NCBI GenBank assembly: GCA_013398955.1
Contig: VWPU01005268.1
Span: forward strand, 62,001-126,000
Direction of reading: 5' to 3'
Length of the DNA: 64,000 bases
Source of the DNA: Callaeas wilsoni
Lineage: Eukaryota; Chordata; Aves; Passeriformes; Callaeidae
In this document: piece by piece, positions 50,935 through 62,929 of the stretch
Layout of the letters: each line of letters begins with the position of its first letter
Position numbering within the stretch: the first letter of the stretch is position 1
Position numbers and translations under genes: made by a program
The notes under the pieces: model-generated
What the model was told of the DNA's origin: nothing
Seen by the model: only the letters and a program-made list of their open reading frames with translations
Database searches by the model: none

Positions 50935-51469
50935 GATCTAAAAAAAAAAAAAGCCAAATCCAAAAACCTTTCCAACTGCATCTTCCTCCCTCCTTCCTTC
51001 TCCATTCTGAGCAGGTTCCTGCTATCAACTGCTGGAGTGTGCTCACTCTACACCTAGAGCTATAATTATTTTGCTTTAATTTTACAAAACCTTTTGTTCC
51101 ATTCCCACGAGCCCACCTGATCCTTATATTACACTTGCTCTATTAAAACACTCATGCAGAACAAAGCACAGTTGTACTGATTCATAAGTAACTCACCCCC
51201 CACCCCCTCTTTTTCTTTCTACTAGGCTCATGCATCTTACCACAGTTTCATGACACTGTCCCTGATACCACTCCATGGTCCCATTTTTGCCTTTTTTTCC
51301 TTTCTTTTAAACTGTTATTTTTATGCGCTTAGGGTCCAATTACACCATTGTGTGCTGCTGTTTCGAATTGCTGTTGTTCTCAGTCATTTTATGTTACGCT
51401 CTTTGGCACAACCAATATAGTGCAGAGGGTGTTATGGAATTTATTTGTTGTAATCAGACTCTAGGATTC

Positions 51470-51502
51470 TTTTTTTTTTTTTTTAAAATTATTATTATTA
51501 TT
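51470..51502. repeat. T run followed by (ATT)n microsatellite
   Basis: A run of about 15 T is followed after AAAA by four to five ATT units. Confidence 0.9.
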
Positions 51503-54500
51503 CATAGAGTACAAGCACCAAGGCTAGCCTTACATTTTCTCAGGGCAAGCCAAAGACCATTTGTGGCCAGCCTCTGACACCAGCCTCCCCTATCTGCAGG
51601 AAAAGGGCCCAGCAGCAGCTCAGATCAAGGTGATCACCATTACTTGGGCATGACCTGCATGAACCACTAGACTTCACAGAAGACCAAAGACACCAACAAC
51701 ACTTGTAATAGGATCTTCACAGAGGCACTGGTCATTTCAAAATTAAAAAAACCCAAACCAACCTCTCACAAATTATTGCTGAAAGATGGAAGGACAGGGT
51801 ACAGCCCGTCAGTAAAGATGAGAATAACAAAAGGGCTGTTTCATCTTCTTGTCCTGTACAGCTGCCTTGAGCTGAGACAGCCTTCATTTTCTGGCTTATA
51901 AAGCACTAAGCATTTTGTTAGGACTAGCAGATAAATAATCACCAGCCAGAACAGTGCATGTGAAGGCAGTGCTAGCAAAGAGCAAGTAAAGCCGAGCTCC
52001 TGGTAGACACCTTCTAAAGATGGAGAGCAGGACATTTTGCAGTGCTCTACTGAACACCAGCGGAGGTAGGTGAGTACAGGCCAGGCGAAGGGGTGAGAGA
52101 AGGCAACAAGAGGAAGGAAAATGGGGTGTGTGTATGTTTTTCTGGGTGACATGTGTAACAATGGTGAATACCAATGATTTCTAGCAATTAAAGAGAATAA
52201 CAGGAAAAAAAGGGGAATGTGGCAAGGCATAGAACAAACACATCTGTACAGGGTACAACCGAAAGTTGCAATTTACCAAAGAATAACCATTCTGCACATT
52301 TTATGTAGCATGTCAAATCTATCAGATTTTTCTCTTATTAAATCATCATTCTACAGCAACAATCATTCTCTCAATCAATCCCCCGTGTTAACAACTCTTA
52401 CTAATGACTAACTTGGCAGGAACTGATGTTTACATATATTTTAAAGTCCTGAGCACTGTTCTGTATTTTTTGGATGTTAGATTTCCTTTACATTTTGTCT
52501 CTTATTTTTTAACCTGTTTTTAAAGGATGGAAGCATTCAATTGGAAAATAAACTTTTGTGACACACACTCAGATTATGTTAGTTCAGGAAATTGGCAGTG
52601 GGATAAGAACAAAACCATTCACCTCCTGATTGCTGATTCAAATCTAGCTCAAGTGAGATAGTCACAGAAGCTATAAGCCTCCCATGGTGGCTTTGTGATT
52701 TGAGATTATTTTTTATGAATCTCAATCCACTTTAGGCCAAGAACCAGAATCACAAATCCACTGCCTGAATGAGCATTAAGTGGCATCACTGCACACAGAA
52801 ACAAAGGAGATGCCAAAAACCAAACTGGTTCTGGGGACAAACTTCCAACCTTATCCTGGGAAAAAAATCATTAAAAAGCAGGGTATTTTGTTCCACACGA
52901 ATGTGGAGCAAAGGAAACATATATACCTACCTACCAGACAGAAAATACCCCCTGTAGTCACATCAGCTGGTTTTTGCAACATTTACCTGAGGTGTCTTAT
53001 GTTGTGGCCCTGTATCACCTCAGAGCTGAGAGACAAAGAGGGCAGGAGGAGAGAATATGGCAAAGGTTTTCTATCACAACCCCTGAAGAAGAAGCAGCAA
53101 GGTCATGCAGCCCTTATATCTTAAAATCAAAAGACCTTCAGAGCTACTGACGGCTTTGGTCATTATTTGGTCCATTTTTCCTGCCAAAAAAATGAGGCAT
53201 TTAATTTTGCAGAAGACAAAACCTAAGGAGGGCTGTGTCGCACTTTTTGTTTTATTTGGGACACGACTGCTTAACAAATCTATTAGCAAAGCTATTTCAC
53301 TAAACAAACATCCTATAGCATACGACAAAATAGTGATGCTCAGGCATATTTCCCATGGCTCCTTCTTTTAGGGAGCATGAATCATTAAAATCACTTGGGA
53401 ATTAGCTACTCCAGCTTCCTTACTTAGATACATTTGCTAACCTGAGAGAGGTAAAGATCTCAGGACTCATGAGTAGATTGAAGTCTTCCCACTGTCTGTG
53501 CTGAAATGCAGCCAGTGCAGATTCTGCCTTTGGATCTGCACTCAGGTGCCTCTCTGTTATGTTTCATTTCACATTTGTGATCTTTATTCCTTAGAAACAG
53601 GAAAAATGCACAGCTGACACACCACGTTTGCATGCAGCTTGGAATTGTTCTTCAGTGGCTGTAGCTTGGACATGCACTTCAAAGGGATGTGAGATGAGAA
53701 ACAGAGCTGCCTTTTAAATGGCCAATATTGTTAATTTTACACTGGGAGTTTTGGGAGCCAGTAGTTAGCTATTCTCAAAGTTTTCAGAGACGTTACTGGA
53801 AGTATTCATGTACGCAACAAGAAAAAGTTGGTGGGAAGGTCCTCCATTTTCTCCTTCCCTTGTTCTTCATTAATTTTTTTCTTTTCCCTTTTTGACAAAA
53901 AGAAAAAGGAAGACTGACAAATGAGGGGGAAAAAAAAAAGTATTGATTCGATGATCCTTGTCCAAAATAAAATTTTTGAGAAGGAGTAGCCTTACAGATT
54001 GTAAAGTATAGCTGTAAATACATACACATGTAAATGCTTCTATTACATAAAGTTCCAGTAAAATGTATAAAAATTCTAAATATACCTAAGTATACAGACT
54101 AGGTACAGATAAAAATTCAGCTGCTAAACTGGAAGAAGCAGACAAACAATAGTAAAACTACTAAGAATTGGGAAAAAATCACATCTTTTATACAAATTTA
54201 AACTCAGGATGTGACACAGAGAATGTTGATTTAATTTAGGAGTCGTAAGGTTAATAATGCTGATTCACTGGCAGGGAATTCAAATAGACATTGCATCTTC
54301 CTAAACTTTTTTAATTGTCTTGAGTATGTTTTGGGGGGGCTCCGGAATGAGCCAACTTGTCAAGGGAACCTGTATCTGAGTGAAAGCCAGTGTTCAGTAC
54401 ATGACTCAAAATCATAAATTACAAGATGCATTAGTCCAGCACAGCAAGGAACCACTATTTCAGGGAACAGATATGGCTTCAATGAAAAAAAAAGGAAATA

Positions 54501-55649
54501 ATTTTCAGAATATGTGGTATACATCTTCAGTTCTCATTTAACATGAGTTTTTCATGGACACCAACTACACTTCAGAAAAGCACTTCTGAACTCGCTCAGT
54601 GCTTTCAGGAAAGCTGAAAGCACCAGGAATGAGAGAGAACTCAGATCTAAGTCTGCTTCACTCTGCCTTGCTTGTTGTGAGGAAAAAGGTAGCACTAGGC
54701 AAGCTCAGGTGCAGGAGCTGCACACAGGCCCACACTGATATGCTGAGCACTGTCATGATGTGCTGTGCACTGGTGTGCTTCCCATACTGATTTGATGTGA
54801 TTTTCACACTTTGGTCAGTGAATCCTGGTATTCTTGGTCTCTGTGGAAGCTCAGATTCTTACTCAGAGCTGGTTTAACTCGATAGGTGACATGTTGGGCT
54901 TCAAGCACTGGCATGTAACCAACGCCTTCAGTGACAGCACGTAGGCTGGAACCAGACCATCACTTTGTACCGAGTGACCTGCAAGATGAGAGTCTTTACC
55001 AAGAGTCAGAGGACACAGACGTTTACTGTGACATTCCCACGACAACGTGTTCACCGGTATGGAGAATAACACATCAGTGAATAAAACCTGTTCTTTTCTA
55101 GTTATTTTCTACAGGAAAAAGTCTCAGATGAAGAAAGACTACCTCAAGTGAAGATGCCATCACTTATACATGCCAGATTTGGCCTTGACATGGTATGTGA
55201 ACCTACAGCAAGATTTGAATTTTACAATTACCTTCACATGCTCCAATTAGTTTCTCAAGCTGCACAGAAAGCAGAGGAAGCTCAATAGTAAGACAAGAGT
55301 GAGCTTTTGAAAAAACATTATAGGGAATAATTGTGCTCTGGAGAATTTATTTATTTACTAATGCAAACAGTACACACTGAGATAACATCTGGCAGTGTTT
55401 ATTACAATGAAACCCAATCAATACTTCTGTCTACTACAATATCTGTCCACAAAATAGTCATTCCTCCTGGCATCCACAAGAAATACTCAACTATCTATTA
55501 CAGTAGCCTTTGTCAGCAAAAACAGAAGTTGACACCCTAATTCCTCTATTAGAAAGAATTAGATGTACCTAGACACAAGAATGGCTGTGGAAAATTGGAG
55601 AGAGAGATGCAGCTTGTAGCATCACAAAGAACATTAGAAATTAATAAAA

Positions 55650-55846
55650 TCATAGAAATGAAATTTCAAGCCTATGAAATGTTTTGGGTTGGAAGTGACC
55701 TTCAGGATCATATTGTTCCATCTTGCTCCCCCTGCCACAGGCAGCGATACCTTCCACTAAGGCAGGTTGCTCAAAGCCCTGTCCAGCCCGGCCTTAAACA
55801 CTTCCAGGGATGGGGTATCCACAACTCCTCTGAACAACATCCCTAA
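55650..55846 (-). mobile_element. CR1 LINE 3' fragment, minus strand
   Basis: The plus strand reads the reversed CR1 3' end: 'aaaatcatagaaatgaaatt' near 55645 (reversed ATTCTATG octamers), 'gggttggaagtgaccttcag' near 55686, 'aggttgctcaaagccctgtc' near 55764, 'cagcccggccttaaacactt' near 55784 and 'ccagggatggggtatccaca' near 55803. It keeps the 3' end and about 200 bases, truncated at its 5' end. The good match suggests a younger copy than the fossils at 9 and 63 kb. It lies head to head with the next CR1. Confidence 0.93.
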
Positions 55847-55887
55847 AGAATTTCAAAAAGCAACAGATCCCAGATCTTTTTTCTTGT
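55847..55887. other. Spacer between two inverted CR1 copies
   Basis: About 40 bases separate the truncated 5' ends of two CR1 copies that point away from each other. No clear target-site duplication was identified. Confidence 0.5.
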
Positions 55888-56522
55888 GCCTCAGTGGAGG
55901 GTCCTGGTCGATGGAAAGTTGAATCTGAGTCACCAGTGCCAAGAAGCCAGGAGTGACAACCCTGTCCTGGGGGGCATCAGGCACAGCAGCACAGCCGGGC
56001 AAGGGCGGGGATTGTACCGCTCTTCTCTGAGCTGGGGCAGCCTCACCTCGAGTGCTGGGGGCAGTTTGGGGTGCCACAATACAAGATGGTTCAGGGCCTG
56101 GAGGGGAAGCCGTGTGAGGAGTGACTGAGGTCACCTGGTCTGTTCAGCCTGGAGAAGAGGAGGCTGAGGGGAGCCCTCACAGCAGTTACAGCTTCCTCGT
56201 GAGGGGAAGAGCAGGGGCAGGCACTGATCTCTTCTCTCTGGTGACAGTGACAGGACCCGAGGGAATGTCCTGAAGTTGTGTCAGGGGAGGTTTAGGTTGC
56301 ATATCCGGAAAAGGTTCTTCACCCAGAGGGTGGTTGGGCACTGGCACAGGCTCCCTAGAGAAATGGTCACAGCACCAAGCCTGACAGAGCTCAAGAGGCA
56401 TTTGAACAATGCTCGCAGGCACATGGTGTGACTCTTGGGGTGTCCTGTGCAGGGCCAGGAGCTGAATTCGATGATCTTTGTGGGTGCCTTCCAACTCAGG
56501 ACAGTCTATGATTCCATGATTA
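55888..56522 (+). mobile_element. CR1 LINE 3' part, plus strand, relatively well preserved
   Basis: About 635 bases follow CR1 in order: 'tggagggtcctggtcgatgg' near 55895, 'gtaccgctcttctctgagct' near 56015, 'cacctcgagtgctgggggca' near 56043, 'agcctggagaagaggaggct' near 56146, 'gggaggtttaggttgcatat' near 56284, 'ggttcttcacccagagggtg' near 56311, 'ccttccaactcaggacagtc' near 56488, and a 3' end of repeated 'ctatgattccatgatt'. This is the reverse-transcriptase C-terminal part plus the 3' UTR. Frames on both strands (80, 93, 102 codons) are CR1 remnants with frameshifts and stops. The element is truncated at its 5' end and inactive. Confidence 0.95.
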
Positions 56523-59500
56523 CTTTTGCTAGTGAGCTACTAGGCCTTTTGAGGCATTTTAAAGCTACAAGTAAAGGGAGAAGATTTGATTTCTCATTTC
56601 CTTTTGAAGTCAGGATTCAAAAAGGAGTGATACTGAACCTTTCCACATAATTAAAAAGCCAAAAATAAATTTGTTTTGAAAGTTCTGTGTATTAGAATTT
56701 CCAAGTAAGCCCTTTCATTTTTTTCTATTTCTGTATTTGCATTATTGCACATCGCTGTAGAAAAACTAGCAGTGTTTCATGCAGTGAAAAAAGTCACTAA
56801 GCATTAGCTTAGTACTTACTGAACCTTCACCTTTCTGAAATCTAAGTGCCTCTTGCAGTCTAACAAACAGATTGACGTGCAATAAGACATGCATTACTAC
56901 TTACTTATCACAAAATTAAGCAAAATATAACAAAACCACACAAAACAAAATCAATACTATTATTTTTCCTCCTTACATTTTTAATTGCTATAATTTTGCT
57001 TTTGTTGAAACAGTCATTTCCAAAGAAAAATTATATGTCTGGTTAATGTGACTATACATAAAATAAATGTACATTTGCCCCTGTTTAATTTCACATTTTG
57101 CTGGCTCATTGTTCAAGGCATTTCTATTTGTACAGGACCTAGAGGTGAAATAAGACCTTCTGTGCCACACCAAGTCCTGAGGCATTGGCTATGTTCAGAA
57201 GTTATTGTGGTGATATGTTACCTTTTTCCCATAAAAACTTCACTTTGACAAGATAATTGGGACTGTAGTTATGAACTGGGGAAAGCTGGGAGAAGAAGGG
57301 ACACAATTTCTTTTCATCTCTCCTGGTCTAGATCTGCTGCGCAGAGGAGAGCACATTTTAATTTGGACTGGTACACTGAGCAGCCACTATATGCCATTAA
57401 ATGTGATGCCTGTTTCTATAATTCGTGTTTGGTAAGATTTGCACTAGGATTTCTTCTTTAGCTTCTTGCTATTTCTTGCCCTCCACACCATCAATGTCTT
57501 ACTAGAACCTAAGTTCTAATGACATGGCCATTAAGAATGAACTGGGGAGGAATTGTAACAATAGTGCTATATTAGCAAAGTGGTGAAAGAAAACAAAAAC
57601 TGACCTTCCAAGCACTGAAACTGGTGAAAATCCCAATAAAATAAATGGAGTCCCTATTTAAAGGGCAACAGTACCACCCCCACTGTCATCCATTTAGCCA
57701 CATGAATTTGTGCTATACTTGCAAATACACAGAATATTTGACCTAGCTTTAAGTGAGAAGACTGAGATTTCAAATGTGCAGAACAGGCTCCATTATTTCT
57801 TTCTATATTTAGAGAAGCACAGGACAAATGCAGACTGGGTTGTGAAAGCTCTCAACACTGAGAAAGATCAGCGCAGGAGTTTCCCCTTGCATATCAGTGA
57901 TGCAGAGGAACAGAAAGGCCAAACTGAGGCAGAGACTGGGACTTTCACACCTGGATTCAGGTCAAGCAAGAGCCCAGCCCCAGTTCAGCAAAGAAGCGGT
58001 TTGTCTGAACTGCATATGAAATTTGCCAGTTCCTCATCAACTCCAGAAACCGAAGAAGTGTTTTGTAAGTTAGTATTAAAACTGGGCTAGATAAAATGGG
58101 AGAAGGGAATGACTTCTAACCAATATGGTCTTGTAACCTTTCACAAAAGAACTCCAAACCACCTGAAAATAAGAATAAATCCAAAATAAACATTCATTTA
58201 ACCACTACTGGGCACAAACATGCATGTGACAAATTTTATGTCACTTTGGTATTAAAACAGGATAAATCTAGTTGTTTCAAGAAAAAAGAAAAAGCTCTCT
58301 AAAGAAAGCAGCATATATTTATTTTCCCATCTTTTTTACCAAAAGGTAAAACCTTTTTCTCTCTGTCAGTTAAGGAAAGTCCTGCACTTCCAGCAGGACA
58401 TCAGCCAGAACAGTTGGTGTCTGCCCCTCACCTGAGAGGGGAAAAAAGATGAATACATAAATGCATCAGACATACCATAACCCAACCCATGTAAAGGTCC
58501 AGCTCAAGCACATATGTTTGCAATGATTCCTGTCTCCACTGGAAGGAATATGGAAGAATCCCAGGGACTTTATTTGTGCCAGGATTTCCCTCTTTATCTG
58601 TAAAAGAAGTGATCAGAAAATGGCAGCACTTCATCCAGAAATGGTGCGCAGAGACCTGGCGAGGATCACAGGTGATAATTACGTTTGCATAACCTCTCTG
58701 GGCACTACAAAGAAAATCGCTTTGTCACACTGCTTACTTGCAGCCCTGAATTTCACCCAGTTCTGCAGCCCTGAGTTGCCAGCTCTAGGAAGCAGCAGAG
58801 GGGAATTACAAAGTCCTATTCTGTTCAGACAGTGGGATGAAGTACTGGCAGCAGTAGAAATGAGACTTAGTGTTTCATTACATGGATATTCAGGCTTCCT
58901 ACCATGTCAACAAAGAAAAATCAGGAAGAAAAGCCTACTACCCTTTCTAAACTTCCACCAGTGGAAGTGCACTTCCACCAGTGCAACCATGACACACACA
59001 TGATTAATCACAACACAGCTTTGAGAATTAGTTCAGCTTTAAATAAAGAAATGCTATTTTGCTATACAGTATATTTCTTTTACAAGAATAAAAGCATAAG
59101 GAGCTTAAAGAATATCTGCTGTATGGTATAGATACATTCCAAACATTATGACAGAGATAGTGCAAGAGATTTTTAGAAATTAAATGCTTTTAAATGTAAT
59201 TAAGTCATAATGAAGATAATCACACAGAAAACTGTGCCACTGACAGTCTGACAATGGAGGGACATCAGAATTGTTTTCCACCATTCTAAGGCACAGGACA
59301 TTTCTGCCTATCTCATGTTGATGAAAGACAAATTCTATAGGGGGATAGAAGATGTATTTTAACAGCTGATACTGTAAAAAAAAAGTAAAATGTACCTAGC
59401 ACATTTGGAATTCTCTAGGACATGAATGGATTGAAGTAAGGAAAAATACTTTGCTGGTAAGAAATCCTGTCTATGGAAGAATTACCAAGTCTTTAGTCTC

Positions 59501-59822
59501 TAGAGCTTCCCTCTGGTTACCTCTAGGCTGAACACCATCCAACCAGATGCTTCCCTTTGCACTTAATACATCCCAAGTACTGGACAAAGACCCTAACTCT
59601 GGGGTTTGAATTCCACTTGGAGTCCTGCACCTAAATGTTACTGCATCTAGCTTTGGACCTGGTAGCACGGTGTCCTCTCACCACCTATTTCCATATATTT
59701 GCAGTAGTCTAAGATTTACATATGAGAAAAGAATGATGTTTTGAGCATCACAGAAGTTCAGGGATTATCTGAATGCAAAGCTTTGGTTCAATACCAGTCC
59801 AAAACCATATCTATTAAAGGAC
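56523..59822. other. Intergenic or intronic DNA, nothing firmly recognised
   Basis: About 3.3 kb. Plus-strand frames of 126 codons (57710-58090) and 127 codons (58620-59003) are among the longest in the window but match no family I know, and neither has a convincing promoter or splice context. A 20-base unit is partly duplicated at 58951-58985. Confidence 0.45.
58951..58985. repeat. Short imperfect tandem duplication with dyad symmetry
   Basis: The 13-base word ACTTCCACCAGTG occurs at 58951-58963 and 58971-58983, separated by GAAGTGC. The first copy plus GAAGT also forms a near-palindrome. Confidence 0.85.
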
Positions 59823-59824
59823 TT

Positions 59825-59830
59825 TTTATT
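59825..59830 (-). terminator. Candidate polyadenylation signal AATAAA, minus strand
   Basis: TTTATT on the plus strand gives AATAAA on the minus strand, about 150 bases past the stop codon of the candidate terminal exon. The spacing suits a short 3' UTR. The hexamer is frequent in AT-rich DNA, so support comes mainly from the exon. Confidence 0.3.
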
Positions 59831-59979
59831 TGTTATAAATTCTAATCCTAACTATTAGTTGTGATTACCTTCCTACATGAAGAATTTTCCTGAACTCTTG
59901 CCAAAGGATGGTTCCCTGGACAGGGCAATAACACACTTGAGGTGACCATGACTGGTACCCTGAAGAAACGAAGTATTTG

Positions 59980-60161
59980 CTAGACATCTAGAGTTGTACT
60001 AATATCTGAATGTTCTCTTCGGTGCCGTTCTGGAGCCGTGGGTATCAGCACGTAGGCACGAGAACACCACAGCATAATAAAGACTGCTAAAGTGAACAAG
60101 AGTTCGCCATGATAAATGCATTCTTGAATGGCAAGGGTGATCAGAGGAAGGGCAGATGTAG
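59980..60161 (-). CDS. Candidate last coding exon of an unidentified membrane protein
   Basis: On the minus strand a splice acceptor ('cttttacag') ends at 60162. It is followed by two bases and 59 codons, then a TAG stop at 59980-59982. The peptide has a hydrophobic segment near its middle (LLFTLAVFIMLW) flanked by charged residues, then a basic and acidic tail (ERHRREHSD) ending in STTLDV. That fits a final transmembrane helix plus a cytoplasmic C-terminus. The last residues (L-D-V) could form a class II PDZ ligand. Codons in the 5' part are rich in C at third positions, unlike the AT-rich surroundings. Intron phase would be 1. An AATAAA lies about 150 bases downstream. I do not recognise the family, and no upstream exon was firmly found between here and 64000. 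It may be real or a chance open frame. Confidence 0.35.
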
Positions 60162-60170
60162 CTGTAAAAG

Positions 60171-60191
60171 ACACACACACACACACACACA
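60171..60191. repeat. (AC)n microsatellite, about 10.5 units
   Basis: An uninterrupted AC dinucleotide repeat on the plus strand. On the minus strand it is (TG)n and lies directly upstream of the short pyrimidine tract of the candidate splice acceptor. Confidence 0.97.
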
Positions 60192-62310
60192 AAGAACCTG
60201 AGAAGTAGTTATACGCCAATTTGTGACACAGGAAGAAACCGCAAATGGGATCGTTTCTGGAGTGATGTCACATGTCCAAGAGGCACCAAGACAAATTAAA
60301 TAGCACTGAAGCCCTGACAAAAGTAAAAAGAATAATCCTTTCCTTCCTGCAGGATTGAAACAGTTATGAGAATCAAAAACTTTTACATTCAGGTGCCATC
60401 TATGAGCATCATTACCTATAGCAATCTTCCTATTGACTCAGGGATTTTTCACTTCTAATCGTGCTATGTTACTTTAATTCTATACCTTCTTGGTCACCTG
60501 GTTCCTGGGTGCCTCAGCATCCTCTCTCTGCATTCCTCAGGCTTTTGTGATGCCCTGACCACTGGAATTTCCCTCTGGTTGCTAACAACATCCGGCCTAA
60601 AGCTGTTAGTAATGGACTAAATTCGCCCCAAAGGATGATCCTTTTATAGCTGTTTGCTTCAGGAATTCAGTATCGCTTGCTCTGGGGAAGTGACAGCCAC
60701 TCAGACATAAGAAGGTTAGTCGTGTATTAAAACAGGGCAACAGACATGACAAAACAGATTATCCTCCTCACTTGAAACCCTAATGAATGGAAAAAGGAGC
60801 TGGGAAGAGATGAGAATTCATCTGTCTCTGACTCAGATTTTTCCACTGATGGTCTGATCTTACAAACTCTATACATAGGAACTGTGACACTATACCCCAC
60901 CTAAATGAACTGGGGCTGCATGATCATGACCTAAACTGGTTTGTGTTCAGAGAGGACATGCACAACTGCTATCATTGCTGTTGAGAAATATATACCTTAT
61001 TTCTTGAAAAGGTTCTACTGGTATGAGTCACAATATTCTTGATTACTTGCTGCAAATCTTGGATGAAATGAGATAACACTCTTCCATTCTACATAAGATT
61101 TTAATTATTCAAAATTTCAATAAGAACACTGCATGAACTAGAATGAAATTTCTAAGGAAATACAAAAAAAAATCTGCCAAAGAAAGCAACAGTTTCAAAA
61201 AATTGTTAATGCAGGTTTTGACTCAAAGATGCCTTCACTTACTGCTGACACCAAAACATTTTGCAAAGTCAAATAGTTCTTTTTGGTTATTATTTAAAAA
61301 TAAGCAAATAAAACAAATATTCTGATCTCTTTCATGCCAGTGGAAACTGTTGAAAACAACAGACCAATTTTGGCACAACAGATTAAAATCTCTTCCTAAT
61401 CTATTATCTAGATATTGCAGGGACAATGGCAGAAAGGAGGGCAGTAAGAATGAGATCCTCTGTAGTAAAATTCAGAGCTGGACAACTTACCCCAGTGAAG
61501 AAAACAGACCAGAGAATCTGGGTGACTTACATTCATCAGACTGCCCTACATCAGACTCTGGAATTTGAAATGATTCAGCCAGAGTGTCCTCAGGGACACT
61601 GATGTAAATATAAAGTAACCACAATGCTTTTCTCTGGAGTCCCTCCCATTATACACTGGTTTAGCTAAACAATTTCATTTCAGATAGAACAAAATAGGAG
61701 TACGTCGGAAAAGGCCAGGTTTGTGCTGCCCTTTTTCCTTTCATAGTTTACCTAATGACATCTCTGGTCTAAGATAACCTTCCTCGTTCAATAATATTTA
61801 ATCTTTATTTTATCTTGAAGTAGACTAGCAAATGCTTTGATAAATGGAGCGAAAGATTTTTCCACTTTCACCATAACCTCTTCAGGTGCTGAAATGCTGA
61901 AGTGTTTTACTACAACTTGCTACAGCAGTGCTACGCAGGGAATCAATGCTTATATTCCCATGCCTTTTTAACATGAGTGAATCACAGCCCATACGCCTTT
62001 ATATACTAAAACAACCACACACTAGAGAGCCATTTTCCTATCCTCATCTATTGTGGCCACTATTCTGCAAAAACAAGAGCTGCCATCTATGAAAAAAGTT
62101 ATGATTCTACCCATTTGTACGCTACAGCTGACGCCCTTAACCTCCAGACCTACAACAAACAAACAAAGCCCCACACAACCCCTCTACCTCGCAAAAAACC
62201 CCTTAAACATTTGTAAGAAAACAAAAAAACCCACGAAAGACTTAATAAAAAGTAATTCCCAACTCCTTTTCTCTGCTAAGTTGTGAATGAGACTGATTAA
62301 AACCAACCTG
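60192..62310. other. Intergenic or intronic DNA, nothing firmly recognised
   Basis: No supported gene. A minus-strand donor-like site (GTAAGTG near 61242) has a 63-codon frame before it (61235-61426), and its phase would match the candidate exon at 59980-60161. The peptide is asparagine- and phenylalanine-rich and unconvincing. A C/A-rich patch lies at 62150-62235. Confidence 0.45.
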
Positions 62311-62336
62311 AGAACTAAGAAAATTTTCTTAGTTCT
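62311..62336. repeat. Perfect 26-bp palindrome
   Basis: AGAACTAAGAAAA is followed directly by its exact reverse complement TTTTCTTAGTTCT, with no spacer. Both flanking bases break the symmetry. In single strands it could form a perfect 13-bp stem with almost no loop. Confidence 0.97.
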
Positions 62337-62929
62337 TGGCCATCTGCGTTTTGAGATTTGCAGTTTCATTAAGTGAAAACATCTTTCTAGGAATTTTGCA
62401 TGAAAATTCAGAAAACAGAGGCAATCATAAGAAAAGAGAGACAATTACAAAGCTCTTAATCTCCTGAGACATTTACCTTTTTGTAGCAGGCTTTACTCCA
62501 GCCTCATTACATATTTGCTCTGATCATCAACCCCACTTGCAACTTTCAACTGTCTCCATGTTCTTTGTCAGAGGAGCTTGTATCAGGCAATACCTGGAGT
62601 GTCTCCATTAATCCAAATTTTAAAAACCAGTAACTGAAACAAGCCAGTATTTGTGCACTGACTGGAAAGAAACCCCTGCAGACTCACCGCGACTGAAAAT
62701 CCGTCTTTCCGTGTCTATATGACTCCCTCCTCTGTCCTTCTCCAAAAAAAGAAGGGTCAAAGCAAAATGCTGGCAGCCCAGTGAAATCTTTGAAGACACA
62801 GTGTGCTTTCAGTTATAAGAGGATGGAAAAATGAGAACCCTGGAGATCTTTCTGGAACATTAGGCTTTATTAATCAGGAATGTATTCACCACATACCAAC
62901 ATTCCCAAACGGTACACTGAATCAGATAA
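62337..62929. other. Intergenic or intronic DNA, nothing recognised
   Basis: No gene or identifiable repeat. The last 80 bases, from about 62850, may already belong to the eroded CR1 that follows. Confidence 0.5.

Larger units (their letters stand above)
49901..55649. other. Intergenic or intronic DNA; simple repeats
   Basis: About 5.7 kb without a supported gene. It contains a 44-base alternating pyrimidine-purine tract and a T-run with ATT repeats (both annotated). Positions 53160-53230 weakly resemble a reversed MIR core but are too degraded to call. Frames of 108-129 codons on either strand (49936-50392, 51841-52230, 52780-53124) have no motif or compositional support. Confidence 0.5.

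Noticed and set aside
53160..53240. Possible reversed MIR core
   Set aside because: Only one block resembles MIR and flanking blocks are missing.
57710..58090. 126-codon plus-strand frame
   Set aside because: Composition is not protein-like in a known way and there is no start or splice context.
58620..59003. 127-codon plus-strand frame
   Set aside because: No motif, no family resemblance, and a duplicated low-information segment within it. This length is not rare by chance in 64 kb.
61235..61426. Possible penultimate exon for the 60 kb candidate, with a GTAAGTG donor and matching intron phase
   Set aside because: Phase match has a one-in-three chance, the peptide is AT-codon driven, and no good acceptor was chosen with confidence.
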